NCBI GenBank assembly: GCA_947683425.1 | Contig: CANTUQ010000159.1 | Span: 6,524,001 to 6,588,000 of the forward strand | Origin: Excoecaria cochinchinensis | Taxonomy: Eukaryota; Streptophyta; Magnoliopsida; Malpighiales; Euphorbiaceae | Direction of reading: 5' to 3' | Length of the DNA: 64,000 nt | Part shown: positions 1-11,251 of the stretch, piece by piece | Layout of the letters: the number at the start of each line of letters is the position of its first letter | Numbering within the stretch: the stretch's first letter is position 1 | Notes under the pieces: generated by a model | Seen by the model: the letters and a program-made list of their open reading frames with translations, nothing else | The model's database searches: none | What the model was told of the DNA's origin: nothing | Program-made: the position numbers and the translations under genes

Positions 1-301
1 CATCACAGTCGCGTGCCAGGCGCACGTGCTTTCCCAGCGCGCATCTCCGCTCGCAGCGCGCTGCCGCGCGGCCGACGCTCCGAATTTTTAATTTTTTTTC
101 TAATTTAACTAAAAATGTTGTAATTTCAAGCCTCCATTTTTCAAAACTAATTTTTAAAATATTTTTTATTATTTTTTATCTTTTCACTCTAAAATGCAAA
201 TTTGAAAAGAAAATCATCACTTTTAACCTTTTTAGCCTGTGAAGGCAATTATCATCATCGGGTAACTTCGATCTAGGCTGACTCGAGACCTGGTGTCTAT
301 A
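1..301 (-). repeat. Element A 3' LTR (partial, cut by window edge)
   Basis: The 301 bp match the right end of the LTR at 5816-8387: a CG-rich stretch, a run of T, then a conserved end. It stops at TGTCTATA instead of the usual TGTCTACA, one substitution in the terminal dinucleotide. Only the start of the LTR in element orientation is visible. Confidence 0.85.
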
Positions 302-321
302 GTTGCCCACTGTTTAGGGGA
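302..321 (-). other. Polypurine tract of element A
   Basis: On the minus strand this reads as a G-rich tract ending GTGGGCAAC directly before the LTR. The same GGGGCAAC end precedes the LTRs of B, C and J, so it is the family's plus-strand priming site. Confidence 0.65.
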
Positions 322-462
322 ATTTAGTACACTAGTGTCTAGGTGAGCCTAAACTCAAAGAAGAAAAGGAAAGGGACACGTAGCTGAGGCAGTCCTTACC
401 TTTCCGAAGCGGGGAACTTGTGGTGCTAGTTGTAGCCATGTTGTAGGCGTGTTATTGTTTGT

Positions 463-1145
463 TGAAGCAGTAGTGTCGTGGTCGTGCTAACCATCCATAG
501 AGTGGTAGTGCCGCCATCGTGCTAACCCTTCAGATTTGATGAAGTGGTAGTGTCGTGGTCGTGCTAACCCTCCGTAGAGTGGTAGTGCCGCCATCGTGCT
601 AACCCATCTATTTTGATGAAGTGGTAGTGCCATGGTCGTGCTAACCCTCTGTAGAGTAGTAGTGCCGCCATCGTGCTAACCCTTCAATTTGATGAAGTGG
701 TAGTGCCATGGTCGAGCTAACCCTCCGTAAAGTGGTAGTGCCGCCATCGTGCTAACCCTTCGGATTTGCTGAAGTGGTATTGTCAGGGTCGTGCTAACCC
801 TCCGTAGAGTAGTAGTGCCGCCATCGTGCTAACCCTTCGATTTGATGAAGTGGTAGTGCCGTGGTCACGCTAACACTCCGTAAAGTAGTAGTGGCATCAT
901 CGTGCTAACCCTTCGATTTGATGAAGTAGTAGTGTCGTGGTCGTGCTAACCCTCCGTAGAGCAGTAATGCCGCATCGTGCTAACCCTTCGATTTGATGAA
1001 GTGGTAGTGCCGTGGTCATGCTAACCCTCCGTAGAGTGGTAGTGCCGCCATCGTGCTAACCCTTCGATTTGATGAAGTGATAGTGCTGTGGTCGTGCTAA
1101 CCCTCCGTAGAGTAGTAGTGCTGCCATCGTGCTAACCCTTCCGTG
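463..1145. repeat. 76-bp tandem array in the 3' UTR of element A
   Basis: About nine copies of a unit of roughly 76 bp. Each unit has two related halves (about 35 and 41 bp) that both contain GGTAGTGCCG and end in GTGCTAACCC. The copies differ by a few bases. The array lies just inside the PPT. Element J has about one degenerate unit at 60235-60305, so the array has expanded in A or shrunk in J. Confidence 0.9.
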
Positions 1146-3190
1146 ATGGTTGCCCTCTGAGAGGTCTTTGGTTGAGATCTGCCCTCGGAGAGGTCTTTTG
1201 ATGGGATCTGGATTAGTGTTTGAGATGATGTTTGGATTGTTGTTTTGGCTGCATGTTTGGATTGATATTTTGATTGATTGGTCACCCCATGAGATGTCTG
1301 CCCCTGAAGAGGTCTTTGGCTAATTTTTTTTTGTGTCGATGATTAAACTGAGGCTTTGATTGCTGATTGAGCTGATGTTTGGATTGATGTGATTTTGGTT
1401 GGTTGCTTCGATTAATGTCGTCACTCGGCTTGTGTCGGTGTTTGCATCAAACCTCTCCTTCTGCAAAATAGGGAAAGTAAAATATGCAGGAAACATAGTG
1501 AGCATGCAAGTGAAATGCATAAGTCATGCAGGAATGTAGGATAAGGATTCATCTATGTGGACTTGGAGATGAGAGCTGAGCTAGCTGCAATTTGCAATAG
1601 GATCGATGCCTTTTAAGCTGCTTTTGAATTTCATGCCCTTTGGGATTGCGAGATTTTCATCTGATACCTGTAGTCATTATTTGAAGGTAGTGCATCCCTT
1701 GTGGATTTTCACACTAGCTTTTCTTAGCAAGAGATGCATCCTTTACGGATTTTCACATAACCCTATGCCTTATTTTTGCCTGGAGTTTACCCAACCCAAT
1801 CCAGCGGCTTTTTTATTTTTTATTTTTTGAAGGACAGACTGCCTGTTTTCAGGTTTTCACCCTATCCTTTTGCCTAATTTTTGCTTAGAGTGCCAGTTAC
1901 GATTTTCACTCTAACGGCTTTCCTTTTTTTTTTTCTTTTTTTTTTGCTGATTGCTGAAGCTATTGGCAAGGACCTTTCAGGAGCCTTGGGACATGGTTGT
2001 ATGAGTTTGATTCTTCACACTTGATAGCAAGATGAGTCAGCTGAAGTGTTTGCATACTGAGAGTAGCAGAGGGTAGGCAGATACATGACTTTGATCACAC
2101 AGGGTACAATACTCTGATCACATCATCGCATAAATGCATGTGTTTCAATTTGATTTCATTAAGCATGATCATTGTTTGGCATTAATCTCAAAAAATACAG
2201 AACCTCAACTAATCTCGGGATAGATCTTGAAAGCATCAAACTCCCATTATCAATCAGCCCTCTCGGGTTTCATGATTGAATGTTTTATCTCATCTATTAA
2301 TTTTTCTTTGAACGCGAATTCTAGATGCTACTTTGGGGACAAGACTTAACTCGAATGCATGAATGCCCTCGTGGCTTCTCGCTTCAAGCTCAAGAAACAC
2401 CATATGCCTCTTTTTACGTACCAAATCTTATTAGAAGGTCATCTCCACTAATGGGATATGACTGAACCAAGAATCAAGAGGTCTTACTTTGGTTGTAATG
2501 TTAGGCTTAAGTAGATGGCTGTCAAAGGAAATCAGGTCGCTAGAGAAAATATGGCCACGATATTTACTCAACTGATGGATGAACCATTCTCAGCTCAGTT
2601 GCATATACAAAGGTATTCTTGAACTTGGGTTCGGTAATGTTTTAGCTCATTAAGATCAGAATGACAGTTGAAAAGGTGATCATCGAAACTCGTCAAGTGG
2701 TTACTATTTTGAGCTCTATTTTATTTTATTTTATTTTATTTTTTTTTTGTTTCTTTATTTTTTTTTTGAGCTCATGTTTTTTTGTGCATGACTAAAACCC
2801 TCTTTCCAAAGTGTAAACTCATCCTTACTAAGGCAATTTTTGATAACCCAAAAAAATTGTTAAAACGTATATCCATCCCTTCTAGAGCGGCCATTTTACT
2901 AAGGGGAGGCAAAAATCATTTTAGGCGAGAGGATAGTTTTAACATGTGTAACAACAAAATTGGCACGCATTTAGCATACCTCCATAAAGCTCAACGGGCT
3001 AGCAAGTGATTGTAAAATAAGGGTAGGAAATAGTCATTTAGAGAGCTATACAAAGAAAATGTTATCTAAATCATTTTTTAGGTTCTGTCTTATCCAGGGA
3101 TCACGTTGATGGGTAATCAGAAAGGTTCTAGTGCTCTTAGTGAGTTTCCATCCGATCCCCTAATTGCAACTAGTTTTTCTTTATTATTTT
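1146..3190 (-). other. Non-coding 3' region of element A, including the block that replaces pol
   Basis: No credible gene. Positions 1146-1330 hold two or three degenerate copies of the GAGAGGTCTTTGG motif that forms a large array in J. Positions about 1681-1765 contain a paired motif (minus strand GTGNGAAAATCC) also present in I, J and B. Positions about 2330-3140 are shared with C (about 31000-32095) and I (about 56580-57440) and occupy the place of pol. Pyrimidine-rich tracts lie at 1920-1950 and 2720-2770. Confidence 0.7.
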
Positions 3191-3194
3191 TTCT

Positions 3195-3310
3195 CTGAAT
3201 TTCCCTCTCTACAGGAGTTATATCAGATGCTATCAAGATTTTCTTAGGGTTCCCCAAAGTTATGAGATTAACTGCAGGTATATTATTTGAATTAATGTCA
3301 AAGTAAATGC
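3195..3310 (-). pseudogene. Pre-RT coding scrap of element A
   Basis: The minus-strand translation contains NPKKILIASDITP, matching the segment just upstream of reverse transcriptase in element B (NPKEILIASNITP near 39970-40010). Nothing of the protease upstream or RT downstream remains, so one or more internal deletions removed about 6 kb of pol relative to B. The equivalent scrap also survives in I (57490-57600) and J (about 63735-63880). Confidence 0.75.
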
Positions 3311-3479
3311 ATTGTGATCATGTTAAATGAAATCATTAGAAACACCATACAAATAAGCAAAAATTGTTCTATTGAAATAACCAAACATTGCCATAAAAAA
3401 TTGTTCTTCAAATAATAACAAAGATTGAAAAAGAAAAAACATAATCTTCATTTCCACTCTCACTAGTGGACTAAGAGGA

Positions 3480-4886
3480 CCCGATCATAATCATGGTGGC
3501 GGGACCATGTTGTAGCTTGCCTTTTTCTTCTTTTCTCTCTTTTCAGGATCCGTGATCTGATTGGTGTCAATGAGATCCTGGATCTTGTTTCTCAATGTTC
3601 GGCAGTAATCTGTCAGGTGGCCGGTGTGCTGGTGGTAGGCGCAGTACTGGTCTTCTCTGTTCCCTGGCTGCCCTTGATTCATAGCCGGTCTAGGAGCTAA
3701 AGGTTGCAGCTTACCCTCTTTCATCAATCTCTCTAGCACCCAAGATAGAGATCGGCCTAAGTTGGAGTACTACCTCTGGCGTTACCCGACTCCAGTAGCT
3801 GACACTTCGACTGTCTTGCTGTTCCTATTATTGCTGCTCCCAGCACCTCCCGGTCTAAGCCCAGACTGGTTCCCATAGCTTTTCCCAGCAAAGTTAATAT
3901 GGCTTGCTTTTTTTGCTAGGTAGGCCGCCTCAGCCTCTACAGCGATATCCTTGAGCGACTCTAAAGTTGAGTAAATCCCTCAAATAAGGGTAGGAGTTTA
4001 TGATGAATAACTTGATTTGGTCAGCGGTGTCAGGCTTCCTCTTCATCTCTATGACCCTGTTCCTCCATCTGGTGAGGTACTCATGGAATGATTCGTTGCT
4101 CCGTTGCTGCAAGAGCTCAAGGTCTTTTAGGGTAACCTCCATCCTGGTGATGTAGTCGTACTGCTTCATGAACTCTTCATTCAAAAGGTCCAAGTCCTCC
4201 TTGGACCTCCTATCCAACCTGTGGTACCAGTCAACTGCCGGGCCCAACAGACTAAGGCAAAAATATTCCACCTTCTACTTTTTACTCAACCCTATGCCTT
4301 TCATGACCAAGGTGTACTGCTTGACTTGGGCGGATGGGTCAGAGGTGCCATAAAATTTCGGCAGTTCGGGCATCCTAAATCTTTTGGGCAGCAGCTCTTC
4401 ATCCCCCAGATCTCTGTCTTTTGGGTTGACCCTCTTTCCAGCTGACAGCATGCGCGTGATTGCCTCAATCTGTTGTCTCATCCCCCTTAAGGCTTCGTCT
4501 TCCCCCCTGGGTGCCTTGGGCCTCACAACATGGTGGACTATTGGCTCTTCTTCTTCTTCCTCCATGACAAAATCATCATTGGGGTTGGGGACCCTTTCCC
4601 CTCTTGGCTCAATGAGTGCGGTAGCTCTGTGATAATTGTTGGGTTGGCGAGCAACAACTCCAACGAAGGGAGCCTCCCCACCAGCAGGTAGTTCGGCTTG
4701 CCCCCGAAGAGGGACTGCCGGTAGTTGCAGAGCAGCAGGTGGCTGTGGAGCAATAGGTGCTGGTGGAGCAAGAGGATGGGCAATCCTTTCAGCCATGGCA
4801 CCCATCATGTCTAGTACTCTCCGTTCGAAGTCCTCTAGCCTCCAAGCTAGGTCTTGAGTGGTCAGTGCTCCGGTTTCTTTTGCCAT
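3480..4886 (-). pseudogene. gag of element A (broken)
   Basis: Gag forms the retrotransposon particle and packages its RNA. Starting at the ATG near 4886 (MAKETGALTT), the translation has an acidic, proline-rich N-terminal part, a capsid-like core (VEYFCLSLLGPAVDWYHRLD, then LTRWRNRVIEMKRKPDT), and near the C-terminus a zinc knuckle YCAYHQHTGHLTDYC, of the C-x2-H-x4-H-x4-C form seen in Tat elements. The frame is open upstream to 5081, but that extension is not supported by comparison with B. Breaks are a TAG at 4275-4277, where B has glutamine, a frame change near 3960-3970, and further stops near 3740-3780. The protein cannot be made as one chain. Confidence 0.85.
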
Positions 4887-5794
4887 TAGTGGTTCTACGA
4901 AGGATTCACTGATTTTTGAGGATGACTCAAAATCCCAGTCGGACAAAAATTTTGGCAACTCAAAAAGTAAATTTGTCCTTACTAGCCGGCCGTCGGAACC
5001 TCTAGTCCACTTAAATGAATTAATGATGGCTAAAAAAATTTTAATTGTTAGAATGATGCAAGAATGACATATACAATGCATGATAGTGAGTTATGCAATA
5101 TTTATAATCATATGCAAGCAAGTAAATCCTTCCAACCTTATTACTCCCACACACGAGGTAATGTGGTCTCTTTCCTAGGTGGGCTTTATCCATGAGTTAG
5201 CGGGGAACCCGATGGACGCGCATGGTGCTCGGTGGAAAACCGGCAGTATAACATCTCTTATCTAATGTGCATACATATGGGTTTTGGCCTTTATGTATTT
5301 AAACATTTCAACTAAATTAAGATGGGCCCACTAGGGCATGAAAGCCTTTGATGAAGAACCATTTAATTTGGTTGACATTGTTCAATATATAACGGCCCAC
5401 ATAGCAAGCATAGTATTAAGATACATGTCACCTAAGGGAAGTATCTATTGCCATTACATGAGCTTTGGTTATGGGTGATGATATTTTGGAGTTACTGAAG
5501 CATGGTCCTTGTCGAAGGGTCTAACTCATCATGAGCGTAACGACCGATCGGGTCACCATTTGATATACCTTGATGGTACGAGACTTGGGCTGGTCATTAT
5601 CCTTAACGCTTCCCTACATTGAGTGAACGTAGGGTTGTGCTTCGGGAACGCACCAGGGCTAATAAAGGGACCAAACTACCATAGTTCTAAGGCTCTAATG
5701 ATATGATATGCAATTTTCGAAAAGGGATAAAAATTTTAAATTAAAACTCAATTATAAATTTAACCAAGGTACTTTCGAATCGAAGCCACTTAGA
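4887..5794 (-). other. 5' leader of element A
   Basis: Untranslated region between PBS and gag. Positions about 5130-5800 align with the leader of element C at about 33640-34340 (shared CCCACACACGAGG, CGATGGACGCG and CGATCGGGTCACC). C has neither gag nor pol, so conservation of this stretch points to an RNA role such as packaging or dimerisation; that role is inference. Confidence 0.7.
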
Positions 5795-5815
5795 GGTCCC
5801 CAGCGGAGATGCCAC
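5795..5815 (-). other. Primer-binding site of element A
   Basis: Directly after the 5' LTR the minus strand reads GTGGCATCTCCGCTGGGGAC. It resembles the TGGCGACTCC... primer site reported for Tat/Ogre elements. C has the same site with four differences. The tRNA partner (tRNA-Arg is reported for Ogre) was not checked. Confidence 0.7.
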
Positions 5816-7770
5816 TATGACGCGCGCTGAACCTCGTAGGATGGCCCGAAGGCCCGCTCTTAGGGCTTTCGAGAGAGGTTCATTGGAAACTTGTAACGTA
5901 TTTACAAGTGCATCTATTTTGGGCAACAAGGAGGTTTCTTGGAGTCGCCACCCAATAAAACTTTGGGAAAGTTCGTCTCGCCTCAGTGAGCCTAAGACGG
6001 CGTATCTTATCCATTTTGGGCAAACCAAAGGGGTCTTAGAGGCATTCACCCTAATAGAACATCGGAATGACCCTCTAACCCTATGGAGCCTAGGATTGTA
6101 AATTGAGTCTTTTGGTGGGACACAAGAGGTGTCTTGGAGATCACATTCCAATGAAACATCGAAATGGTCCTCTTGCCTCGTTGAGCCCAAAGACTGGAGA
6201 TGGTTCGGGACTTCTCATTTATTCGTACCTTGGTTATTTTATAATTACGTTTTGAATTTAAGTTTTTATCCATTTTCTCATACATTTGGATGCAATAATT
6301 AGAGCGCAAGTTTGATCATTCAAGGAAAGCAATAAATAAAATAAAATGCATGAAAGTAAATACAACACAACTAGGGGCGGAATACAACCCCCATTGTAAA
6401 TAAAGTACAAACCATACATAAATCGGGATATTCATTAATGATGAGGACATTGGTCCTCGCATACATATTTATTATAAAATAATTTTTATGTGATGATTTT
6501 GGATGGAGAAAATTGACACATTGGTCCCATTTTTATTTAGGAAAAATACCAATTTAATTAATAAAAAGCGTTTGTGATTTTCTTTCTAGCGGATCTAAAT
6601 AAACGATTTTACAAGAAAATTATATGACAAAAATGAAAAAAACCAAATAAATAAAATATTACAAATAAAGAAAATAAACATATAATCCAAACGAGCCATT
6701 CTGGATCCACCCTGTGCTCGCAAAAAATGCCCAAGCAAAAAAATGAGTTTTGACACAAAAACAAAACATAAACAAAATAATGTTAGTAATTGAATAAATC
6801 AAATATAATAACTAATAAAATAAGGTGATTAAAATAAAACAAAACATGTTAAGAAATTAATACAAGAAAATATGAACATGATAATAATAATGATGAATAT
6901 AAACAATAAATTGAATAAACAATAAATATAGCATGTAACAATGACAAAAGAATGATAAAAGATAATGAATAAAAGAGTGATAAAAATAATTAAAACAATG
7001 ACATGATTAATTACTATTATCACAAATAACATAAACCATTTATATGGCAAAAAGATTAATCAAAATTAATTAATTAATTACATGCTGAAAAATAATGATG
7101 AATCAAAATAAAATAAATTATTTACATGTTAGGAATTAATAGGGAATCAAAATTTACATGAATAAAAACAAAATCATATATAAACATATTAAATAAAACA
7201 AACATAACAATAATAGAATAAACAAATAAATGGAATCAATAAGTAAATTAATGAAAATAATAAAATATACATGAATAAATTAAATATAAACAAAATAAAA
7301 GAAAATAAAAATTAAGCCCATAATATTTACCCTCAGAGTCGGATTCGATGAAGGTAAAAGATGATTTGATTTCCTTTGTTTGTGAATTTCAAAAATTTAG
7401 AGTTGAATATGATAAATGTTGGAATTTTATTCTAATAAAAATAGGATTCAAAAAAAAAAATTAGCAACAAAATTAATTGCTTTTGTTTATAGAGAAAACA
7501 AAAGAATTAACTTGAATGCTTAAGAATAAAAAAAAAAAAACAGATTTTGAAAGTGAAAATTAATCTCTTATGTTTATGAAGAAAACAAAGAAATTAATTT
7601 GGAATAATCAAGAATTGAAAATCAATTTTTCAATCTCCATTAATCCTTGTTAATTGAAAGAAGAAATCTGAAATTTTTGGAAGAAAAATCAAAGAAGAAG
7701 AGAGGAAAATCTGAAATTCTGGTGAAAAGAAAAATTATGGAGGCTCTCCTTTTGATTTTTCATCATAAAG

Positions 7771-7780
7771 TATTTATAAG
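7771..7780 (-). promoter_or_regulatory. Likely TATA box of the element A LTR
   Basis: The minus strand reads CTTATAAATA, about 210 bp downstream of the CG-rich block. The solo LTR K has CTATAAATAG at the equivalent place (42457-42466), which supports conservation. No transcript data. Confidence 0.55.
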
Positions 7781-7989
7781 ATGGTAGAAAATGATGCCCT
7801 AATTTAATTAGGGAAAAGAATTCTATTTTAACCCAAATTCCTCTATTTTTAATGATAAAATCAAGTTTTATTAATTAATTATCTAATAAAATATTTTAGA
7901 ATTTAATTTGGACTCAAAAACCCTAAAAAAATGTGATAAAAACGGATTTTGGGTGAAAAAAACGGAAAAAAGCGATTTCGGGAGAAAAT

Positions 7990-8152
7990 CGGCAGCAGTG
8001 GACGACCGACGCCCGTCGGGGGCGCGCGATGGGCGTTGGTCCCGTGCCAAGTGCGCGTGCTGGGCTAGCGGGCTCACCCAACGTGCATCTCTGCGTGCAC
8101 GTCGCGCGCTGCATGCGGCATCATAGCAGCGCCGCACGCTGGCCGACGCTCC
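7990..8152 (-). promoter_or_regulatory. CG-rich block with inverted repeats upstream of the TATA box
   Basis: A sharply GC-rich patch inside an AT-rich LTR, with CGACCGACG/CGTCGG pairs and several GCGCG steps. Equivalent patches lie in K (41995-42240) and J (59680-59835), each about 210-220 bp upstream of the TATA-like motif. Confidence 0.55.
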
Positions 8153-8387
8153 GAATTATTTTTTTTTTATTTTTTTTTCTATTTTATAATTTAACTAAAA
8201 ATATTGTAATTTCAAACCTCCATTTTTCAAAACTAATTTTTAAAATATTTTTTATTATTTTTTATCTTTTCACTCTAAAATGTAAATTTGAAAAGAAAAT
8301 CATCACTTTTAACCTTTCTAGCCTGTGAAGGCAATTATCATCATCGGGTAACTTCGATCTAGGCTGACTCAGGACCTGGTGTCTACA

Positions 8388-9644
8388 ATGTGGTTGCGGA
8401 TGCCTTGAGTAGAAAGTCGGTTTCGGCTTTGTTCTTGAGGCAGTTCAGATGGAGATTTGATTCGGACGGGGCTTTGGTTGCCAAATTGAGAGTGAAGCCG
8501 ACCTTAGCACAGTTGATATTTGATACTCAGAAGGATGATTTGAGATTGCAATGGGTTTTGCAAGAGGTTCAGTAGGGCAAGCAGTCTGGGTTTTTGATTT
8601 TTGATGGGGTGCTTATATATAGGAATCATTTATGTGTGCCCAAGAGTGATGAGTTAAGGAAGAAGCCTTTGAGTGAGGCACACACTACGGTCTTTACTAT
8701 GCATCCTGGTAGTGAGAAGATGTATTGGGATATGAAGCAGTTCTACTAGTGGTCTGGGATGACGAGAGACATTGTGGAATTCGTGGCGAAGTGTCTGACT
8801 TGTCAGCAAGTAAAGGTTGAGCATCAAGTTCCTTCGGGATTGCTCACTCCTTTATCCATTCCTCTATGGAAATGGGATGACATTGCCATGGATTTCATGT
8901 CGGGTTTGCCAGTGACTCAGAAGAAGCATGATTCATTTTGGGTGATTGATGATCGGCTTACCAAGTCGACACATTTTCTGCCGGTCAGAGTGGACTACTC
9001 GATGGATAAGTTGGCCAGTGTTTATGTGGATGAGGTAGTCCGACTGCATGGTGTGCCATTGTCGATAGTGTCAGATCGGGATCCAAGGTTCAAATCAAAG
9101 TTTTGGAAATAATTGCAAAGAGCTTTGGGTACTAAGTTGAATTTCAACATGATATTTCATCCTCAGACAGATGGTCCGTCCAAGCAGGTTATCCAAATTT
9201 TAGAGGATATACTTCGGGCTTGTACTTTCGATTTTTCTGGCAGTTTGGACAAGTATGTGCGGCTTATGGAGTTTGCCTACAATAATAGGTATCAGTCGAG
9301 CATTGGGATGTCACCGTTTGAGGCTTTATATGGTCGACCGTGTATGACTCTGGTTTATTGGACAGAGTTAATCGAAAGATCTTTTGTTGGGCCAGAGATG
9401 ATTAAAGATACAGAGAAGAAGATCAGAGTTGTGCAGCGGAATTTGAAAGTGGCTAAAGATAGACAGAGATCTTATCCCAATTTGAAGAGAAAGGATATTC
9501 GGTTTGAGGTCGGGAAAAAAGTATTCCTTAAGGTGTAGCCTTGGAGGAAAGTGTTGAGGTTTGGCAAGAAAGGTAAACTTAGTCCTCGGTTCATTGGGCC
9601 TTTCGAGGTTTTTGAAAGAGTTGGTCCGACAGCCTATAGGTTTG
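8388..9644 (+). pseudogene. Element E: chromovirus RNase H end and integrase (broken)
   Basis: The translation begins inside the RNase H/integrase linker (VADALSRK). It runs through an HHCC-type integrase zinc-binding domain (ends CLTCQQVK), the core domain (AMDFMSGLP, then IVSDRDPRF) and a C-terminal domain (KLSPRFIGPFEVFERVGPTAY). This is the Del/Tekay chromovirus type. Stops lie near 8573, 8746, 9110 and 9536, the last three splitting a single reading frame. The third catalytic acidic residue of integrase is replaced by lysine (codon 9182-9184). The upstream pol was displaced by insertion of A at 8387/8388, and the 3' part is cut by the LTR of F at 9645. Non-functional. Confidence 0.9.
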
Positions 9645-10503
9645 TGTTAGCATATTTTATAGGTGCCAATTTTTGCAAGTATACGGTGTACCGAAATAGT
9701 ACAAAAGATGTCGATCCCACGAGAAATGTGATGAATTTACACACTATTACTACTTAATTTTAATATTGTTTACAATGATCATTAAATAGAATGTTAGTGT
9801 TTAACTACTTAATTGTGCAAATAAATTTAACCTAGTTATTGATAATCAAAAGAAGACAATATATATAATGAAGAACTTAAAATAATGAACTTGACCCATC
9901 ATTCCAATTAATAATAATCATCTTTTCATGCAAGCCAAGTTGGAATATATTTCTAACTCATTCTCTCGAAATGAATTAGAATGCTCAAAGGATACCTTTA
10001 AAGCACTAACTCCTAATTCTCATTAGTGAACTAGTTAACTCTAATTACGTACTTTAAGATTATTTACCAACCTATAACAATTATCTCAACATACTGATAT
10101 CTCTAGTTATGTTTTGATAATGAAAATCTATTAGATTTAAGTTAAAATGATCTCTCGACTCTATCTTAACTTATAAAAATCATACAATTGTACTAATAGA
10201 AATTCTACATTCAAAGACTCTTAGAATAGATGGAAGTAGAGAATAATAATAACATTCAAATTCATTGAAGTAATATTCATTAATTTACAGAGAAGAAATA
10301 AAATATAAGAGAATAAGAAAGAAATTTCTCAACCCTTTTCCCAAACTCTTGTAACAGATTTTTCCTCTCTTTGATCTTTTTCTTCAAAATATAAAAACTA
10401 ACTAAGAAATTTTACTAAGGAAAAGAAAACTGTTCTTCTAAACTGCAGAAACTACTTAATAAAAATTCTCTATCAACCTCTAAAAATTATAGTTTAACGT
10501 TAA

Positions 10504-10511
10504 TATTTATA
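10504..10511 (-). promoter_or_regulatory. Likely TATA box of the element F LTR
   Basis: The minus strand reads TATAAATA, about 80 bp downstream of the palindrome cluster. This is sequence-level inference only. Confidence 0.5.
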
Positions 10512-10589
10512 AAATGCTAAGAATTGTGTCCCTTGAAGATGTCCTTTCACAATAGTTGCAAAGCTTGATGAAGTTAGGTGCCTCTTCAG

Positions 10590-11040
10590 ATGACTTTTCA
10601 AAGAAATTTGTCGCAACAGCTAGTTCTGTCGCGATCGCGAGACTGTCGCGCTCGCTACAGAACACGAAACTCACCTCTTTTTCCTTCTTTTTCTTCTTTC
10701 TTATCCCTGCTCCTCTCTGGCCTTTCACGAGTCGTGATCCTGCGTGTGTAAGACATGAACTGGACCACGTCTCGGCTTCTCTTCCTTTTCCTCTTCCCTT
10801 TTCCTTTTCCTCTGTTTTCTTCCTATCTATTCACGACTTGTGATGGTCTTTCGCGAGTCGTGAGCCTTGCTCCTTCACTCTTCTTTCTTTTCTTGCTTAA
10901 CTGCGTTGATCTCTCTGCATAGTCATGGGTCGTGATGGAGGTTCACAACTCGTGACCCTACCTCCTTCTTCTCTTCTTCAACCTCCTTTCTATACCTGCA
11001 TCCTCACGAGTCGTGACTCCTATTCACGACTCATGAGCAT
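10590..11040 (-). promoter_or_regulatory. Cluster of TCACGAGTCGTGA-type palindromes in the element F LTR
   Basis: About seven half-sites or full sites: perfect TCACGAGTCGTGA near 10728, 10850 (TCGCGAGTCGTGA) and 11007, and variants TTCACGACTTGTGA, TTCACAACTCGTGA and TTCACGACTCATGA. Two GTCGCGATCGCGA/GTCGCGCTCGC sites lie at 10627-10655. The same motifs recur inside F at 17085-17300. Confidence 0.6.
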
Positions 11041-11236
11041 CCTTGATCTCTGCCCAATTCTTCTCTGTTATTTCCCAATTATGCTCCATTCTTTCCATTT
11101 TCGGATAGATCAGCCTACAAAGCACATAAACTGATAAACTAACATGAATAACACGAAAAATATACATAGTTACATATTTAACTTTATCATTTACACAAAA
11201 CACATGCTCAATATTACTTCAATTAAGCACCTATCA

Positions 11237-11251
11237 AATTCCCCCACACTT
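11237..11251 (-). other. Polypurine tract of element F
   Basis: The minus strand reads AAGTGTGGGGGAATT directly before the LTR start. It is preceded by GAGGACAAGCAAGG, the usual context of the Athila PPT. Confidence 0.8.

Larger units (their letters stand above)
1..8387 (-). mobile_element. Element A: Tat-lineage Ty3/Gypsy retrotransposon with gag only (non-autonomous)
   Basis: Read on the minus strand the order is 5' LTR (8387-5816), PBS (5815-5795), leader, gag relic (4886-3480), a short pre-RT coding scrap (about 3310-3195), a long non-coding 3' region with a tandem array, a PPT (about 320-302) and the 3' LTR (301 and beyond the window edge). Protease, reverse transcriptase, RNase H and integrase are absent. 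The gag matches that of element B closely, including the unusual zinc-knuckle pattern, which places A in the Tat lineage. It is inserted in a chromovirus relic: coding sequence of E resumes directly at 8388. The left end is outside the window, so the TSD (expected to match ATGTG at 8388-8392) cannot be tested. The plan resembles the published TR-GAG class. Confidence 0.85.
5816..8387 (-). repeat. Element A 5' LTR, 2572 bp
   Basis: The plus strand runs from TATGACGCGC (other copies have TGTGACG) to GGTGTCTACA, so one end is mutated. Homologous LTRs are K (41753-44606) and J (57611-60073). In element orientation a CG-rich block (8152-7990) precedes a likely TATA box CTTATAAATA (7780-7771), and an AT-rich stretch rich in AAATAAA motifs follows. 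The left part (5818-6300) holds the conserved gene-like segment with CCAAAGAC and GGCGACTCC motifs found in every Tat LTR here. Confidence 0.85.
9645..11236 (-). repeat. Element F 3' LTR, 1592 bp
   Basis: On the minus strand it starts TGATAGGTGC after the PPT and ends TATGCTAACA. It abuts the integrase relic E at 9644/9645. In element orientation, copies of the palindrome TCACGAGTCGTGA and a TCGCGATCGCGA motif occupy about 11040-10590, followed by TATAAATA at 10511-10504. The partner LTR is not in the window, so age cannot be estimated. Confidence 0.8.

Noticed and set aside
463..1145. CRISPR-like array
   Set aside because: The units are contiguous degenerate repeats without unique spacers, in a plant retrotransposon 3' UTR.
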